Shown: in pieces, positions 33,318-35,535 of the stretch
Layout of the letters: each line of letters opens with the position of its first letter
Position numbering within the stretch: position 1 is the first letter of the stretch
The notes under the pieces: model-generated
The model's database searches: none
Told to the model about the DNA's origin: nothing
What the model saw: only the letters and a program-made list of their open reading frames with translations
Translations under genes and position numbers: made by a program
From: an uncultured Lachnospiraceae bacterium
GTDB lineage: Bacteria > Bacillota > Clostridia > Lachnospirales > Lachnospiraceae
NCBI GenBank assembly: GCA_944381505.1
Contig: CALWLK010000034.1
Span: 1 to 35,535 of the forward strand
DNA: 35,535 bases
Reading direction: 5' to 3'

Positions 33318-33673
33318 CACTCCACCTCCGAAAGCCAATAGGCTTTACGACATTCAATGCAACCATTTAGTGCTTGGCAGTATATTTTTTTAATACCTTT
33401 GTCTATATGGCACGGGATAACCGTAAGTACCCCCTCCTTGTCTATATCTGCATTCGGAAACAACTCCAAAAACTCGTCCTGGCGTGTTTTTACAGGATGT
33501 TCCTTTACCCATTGCTCTACTATTGCAATGGCTTCTTCAGGATATTTACTTTCAAACTCGGTGCATAAAAGTCTCTTCTTATTATTTTTGAAATTTAATG
33601 GACAATCTTCACACACCATTGAACAAAAATCTGACATCCTTCCCTTTTCTTTAAAATATTTAACAGCATCCAT
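33317..33673 (-). CDS. Hypothetical phage protein
   Basis: 118 residues. N-terminal Cys group FCSMVCEDCPLNF, then HPVKTRQDEFLELFPNADID, a phrase recurring in Clostridia prophage proteins, and a C-terminal CIECRKAYWLSEVE. Possibly zinc-binding. Function unknown. Confidence 0.65.
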   Translation of the reverse strand: MDAVKYFKEKGRMSDFCSMVCEDCPLNFKNNKKRLLCTEFESKYPEEAIAIVEQWVKEHPVKTRQDEFLELFPNADIDKEGVLTVIPCHIDKGIKKIYCQALNGCIECRKAYWLSEVE

Positions 33674-33690
33674 TATGCATCCTCACATTC

Positions 33691-34296
33691 TTATCCCTCG
33701 ATTCTTTGTCCGCACATCGAACAATATTCAAAATCCTTTGTAACATCTGGATGATAAACATTTCTTCCAACTGCACATCCGCAATTAGGACACTTGTATC
33801 TCCATCCGTCCTCATAAAGCAATCCATTTCTAAGTGGTAGTATTTTCTTCGCCTTCTGCTTCTCCATCGCTTTCCTACACTCTTCCACAGTACCGCCACA
33901 ATATTTTTTTAAAAACCCTTGTAACCATTCAAATAAAGATATTTCCTTCGGCTTTGATGGATAAGTAAACTCTTTCCATAAAGTGTTTGATGTAACAATG
34001 TGTTCTCCCCAGGGAAGATAACGAGACATAAACCATTCAAAACCTGTTTCTGTGTATCTTGCATAATAAAAATTTTCTAAATTTTGTCCAATATAATAAT
34101 CATCTTCAGACTCGCAATAGTAGAATTTGAGCATATTTTCTTCTTTTACTGACTTATTAAACTCTTCTACAGTTCCTATTTCTCGGTACTGCTTCAGTTC
34201 TTCAAGATCAGAAATTACAGTGTCCCATGCTTCTTTTAATCCTAACTCGCTATTATTATTTTTCATTTCTCCAACCGGACACCTCTTATAATTCAT
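33691..34296 (-). CDS. Hypothetical phage protein with C-terminal zinc ribbon
   Basis: 201 residues. It starts at ATG 34296 behind GGAGGGAATGGGAG; ATG 34266 is possible. The final 35 residues form a zinc ribbon, YKCPNCGCAVGRNVYHPD with EYCSMCGQRIEG (two CxxC pairs). The module GTVEECRKAMEKQKAKKI is shared with the upstream neighbour, so the two are related in that part. Function unknown. Confidence 0.65.
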   Translation of the reverse strand: MNYKRCPVGEMKNNNSELGLKEAWDTVISDLEELKQYREIGTVEEFNKSVKEENMLKFYYCESEDDYYIGQNLENFYYARYTETGFEWFMSRYLPWGEHIVTSNTLWKEFTYPSKPKEISLFEWLQGFLKKYCGGTVEECRKAMEKQKAKKILPLRNGLLYEDGWRYKCPNCGCAVGRNVYHPDVTKDFEYCSMCGQRIEG

Positions 34297-34675
34297 CTCC
34301 CATTCCCTCCAAATTTTCGTCCCACCGAATAGCCTGTCCGCAATTTATACAGTAGTCATATTCAAAAATGCAATTATCGTAAACTGTATAGCATTTAGGG
34401 CAACAATATTCTCCTTTTCTTATTTTTATAATTTGCTTTGCCTTCTGTTTCCCTACCGCCTCCCGGCACTCTTCTATTGTCCCTATTTCCCAAAACTCTT
34501 TTAAAGCCTTGGTCATAACTCCTAATGTCATATCTTTTATTGACCTATAGCTTTGCACTTCTCTGAGGACCTCTATAGCCATATCACAGGCTTCACAGGC
34601 CTCTTTTTCCTTTGGGGAGCCCTTATATGTCCTCTTAAAGGCATCCATCCAATCAATAGCTTCCTGATATGTCAT
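34286..34675 (-). CDS. Hypothetical phage protein with C-terminal zinc ribbon
   Basis: 129 residues. After a helical N-terminus (EAIDWMDAFKRTYKGSPKEKEA, cited in part) comes GTIEECREAVGKQKAKQI and a zinc ribbon YCCPKCYTVY with YCINCGQAIRW. The linker and ribbon are paralogous to those in the next gene. Overlaps that gene by 11 bases and the HNH gene by four. Confidence 0.65.
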   Translation of the reverse strand: MTYQEAIDWMDAFKRTYKGSPKEKEACEACDMAIEVLREVQSYRSIKDMTLGVMTKALKEFWEIGTIEECREAVGKQKAKQIIKIRKGEYCCPKCYTVYDNCIFEYDYCINCGQAIRWDENLEGMGDEL

Positions 34676-35016
34676 TGTTTGCTCCTTTCGAAGTAAAATT
34701 TCACATCCCTGTTGGATTTTATGATTCCGAACCTTACCCCTACTTGATAGGGAATACTGTCTCTCTGCAATCTGTCAGGGATTTCTTGTATATATCTACG
34801 GAATTCCGTTGGTGTAAAAGTAGCCTTGTAATGATTACAGCTTCTGCATGCCGGGACCATATTATCTTCAGTGTCGCTTCCACCCTTCCGAAGTGGGATT
34901 ATGTGGTCTACTTGCATATCCTTATATTCGAGTTCACACCCGCAATAGGCACAGTGTCCGTTGCATTTTTTGTATATCTTCATCCGCTCAGACTTACTCA
35001 ATTTTTTTCTGTTCAT
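34672..35016 (-). CDS. HNH endonuclease
   Basis: 114 residues. The HNH site reads HCAYCGCELEYKDMQVDHIIPL, then NMVPACRSCNHYK. It has two CxxC zinc pairs, the catalytic His in VDHIIPL and the Asn of DNMVP. It could be a free-standing homing nuclease or a phage DNA-processing enzyme. It is not next to the intron or intein, so a link with either is only a guess. Confidence 0.85.
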   Translation of the reverse strand: MNRKKLSKSERMKIYKKCNGHCAYCGCELEYKDMQVDHIIPLRKGGSDTEDNMVPACRSCNHYKATFTPTEFRRYIQEIPDRLQRDSIPYQVGVRFGIIKSNRDVKFYFERSKQ

Positions 35017-35374
35017 CTTTGTTCCTTTCAGGCTGATACGGCTCTGGAAGAGGACTCCATGCAGTCAGGATGCGATGTACATTATTAGTTTTATCCGACA
35101 GAAATACAACTCGTGGTACATCTCCTCTTTCAAGATCTATTTCTTTATTCAAGCATCTTTCTGTCATAAACCAAATCAGAATAAACCAACCTTTTGCATT
35201 TGGTTTATACCAGCCGTCTGTAACTCCATATTTTGTCATAACCTGATACTTTGGACAAAATTCCCCTTCATGTTTTGAATTTGGTGGTAATTCTTTCTCC
35301 ACTGAAATCCAACCGTCATTCATGTGCTCGCGGATGATATTCCGACAATTATTACACGCGTTGCAACTTATCAT
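34994..35374 (-). CDS. DUF551-domain phage protein, probably truncated at its 5' end
   Basis: 126 residues as read from ATG 35374. The DUF551 phrases are WISVEKELPPNS, KYQVMTKYGVTDGWY and HRILTAWSPLPEPY. The first residues, ISCNACNNCRNIIREHMNDG, resemble the end of a Cys-rich N-terminal part that longer relatives carry. No ribosome site precedes the ATG, and the IS begins at the next base, so the gene has probably lost its start. Confidence 0.65.
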   Translation of the reverse strand: MISCNACNNCRNIIREHMNDGWISVEKELPPNSKHEGEFCPKYQVMTKYGVTDGWYKPNAKGWFILIWFMTERCLNKEIDLERGDVPRVVFLSDKTNNVHRILTAWSPLPEPYQPERNKDEQKKIE

Positions 35375-35535
35375 TGGAGCTATACTAAAAAAGTAGACAC
35401 AAAATAGGAATGTTTGTTACAATTATTCAGACACGAAAAAGGAGGTCATACCATGTCTAAAAATGCTCCCAACAAATACGATGAGGATTTCAAGAAATCC
35501 CTTGTCTCCCTTTATCAAAACGGTAAGTCCCAAAC
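35375..35535 (+). mobile_element. Insertion sequence, left part (IS3-like)
   Basis: From TGGAGCTATACTAAAAAAGT at 35375 the sequence leaves the minus-strand phage row and leads into a plus-strand transposase gene. An end beginning with TG fits the IS3 family. The exact boundary and the other inverted repeat cannot be confirmed, as the element runs off the right edge. Confidence 0.6.
35453..35535 (+). CDS. IS3-family transposase OrfA, 5' part only
   Basis: ATG 35453 behind GGAGGT. It reads MSKNAPNKYDEDFKKSLVSL, then YQNGKSQ, the start of a helix-turn-helix transposase OrfA (IS3/IS911 type) that binds the IS ends. The rest is outside the window. Confidence 0.75.
   Translation, partial: MSKNAPNKYDEDFKKSLVSLYQNGKSQ

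Larger units (their letters stand above)
19232..35374 (-). mobile_element. Prophage, early/accessory gene module (partial)
   Basis: From the 3' end of tRNA-Thr the DNA turns visibly AT-rich. It carries about 27 short, overlapping minus-strand genes of phage type: two DNA methyltransferases, dUTPase, NrdD/NrdG, FolD, DUF3310, YopX, Lar-like, HNH, DUF551 and small unknowns. Integrase, repressor, replication, lysis and capsid genes are not in view, so the element continues beyond the right edge. The left end is inferred from the tRNA junction; no second att copy can be seen here. Confidence 0.8.

Noticed and set aside
1-35535. CRISPR arrays and rRNA genes
   Set aside because: No regularly spaced repeats and no rRNA-like conserved blocks were seen on either strand.

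Overview
The window reads as part of the chromosome of an anaerobic Firmicute of the class Clostridia, probably Lachnospiraceae-like. The basis is the Gram-positive pho/pst operon, a HemZ-type radical SAM protein, a bifunctional Rel, strong Shine-Dalgarno sites, and a prophage that carries an oxygen-sensitive class III ribonucleotide reductase. No species is claimed. Almost every gene is on the minus strand, so transcription runs from high to low coordinates.

Positions 1-19231 are ordinary, fairly GC-rich core chromosome. From the right: rlmB and deoD, then glnS, rel, an MBL-fold hydrolase and hemZ, then serC-serA-DUF1015 (serine biosynthesis), then pstS-pstC-pstA-pstB-phoU-phoB-phoR (phosphate uptake and its two-component control), and the 5' end of a secreted SH3-domain protein that runs off the left edge. 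The pst operon is preceded by four TTTAACA boxes matching the Gram-positive PhoP site, so the sensor and regulator at the end of the operon probably control their own transcription. serC carries an in-frame amber codon.

A tRNA-Thr(GGT) gene on the plus strand (19159-19231), with its own promoter and terminator, marks a sharp change. Beyond it the DNA is visibly more AT-rich. It is a tightly packed, overlapping row of small phage genes, all on the minus strand, up to about 35374. This is a prophage early or accessory module. It makes and protects DNA precursors: NrdD/NrdG for anaerobic dNTP synthesis, dUTPase, FolD, an HPr-like protein and a DUF3310 protein. It modifies or protects DNA: a C5-cytosine methyltransferase, an N6-adenine methyltransferase and a Lar-like zinc protein. 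It also has a PP-loop (PAPS-reductase-like) protein, YopX, an HNH nuclease and many small unknowns. Integrase, lysis and structural genes are not in view. At 35375 an insertion sequence with an IS3-type OrfA begins and appears to cut the first visible phage gene.

The most striking content is two self-splicing elements of different chemistry in the same prophage. A 326-nt group I intron without a homing endonuclease gene interrupts nrdD. A 341-residue LAGLIDADG intein interrupts the cytosine methyltransferase. Each sits directly before the codon for its host enzyme's catalytic cysteine: the thiyl-radical Cys of NrdD (MG|CRT) and the PCQ Cys of the methyltransferase (SP|CQDFS).
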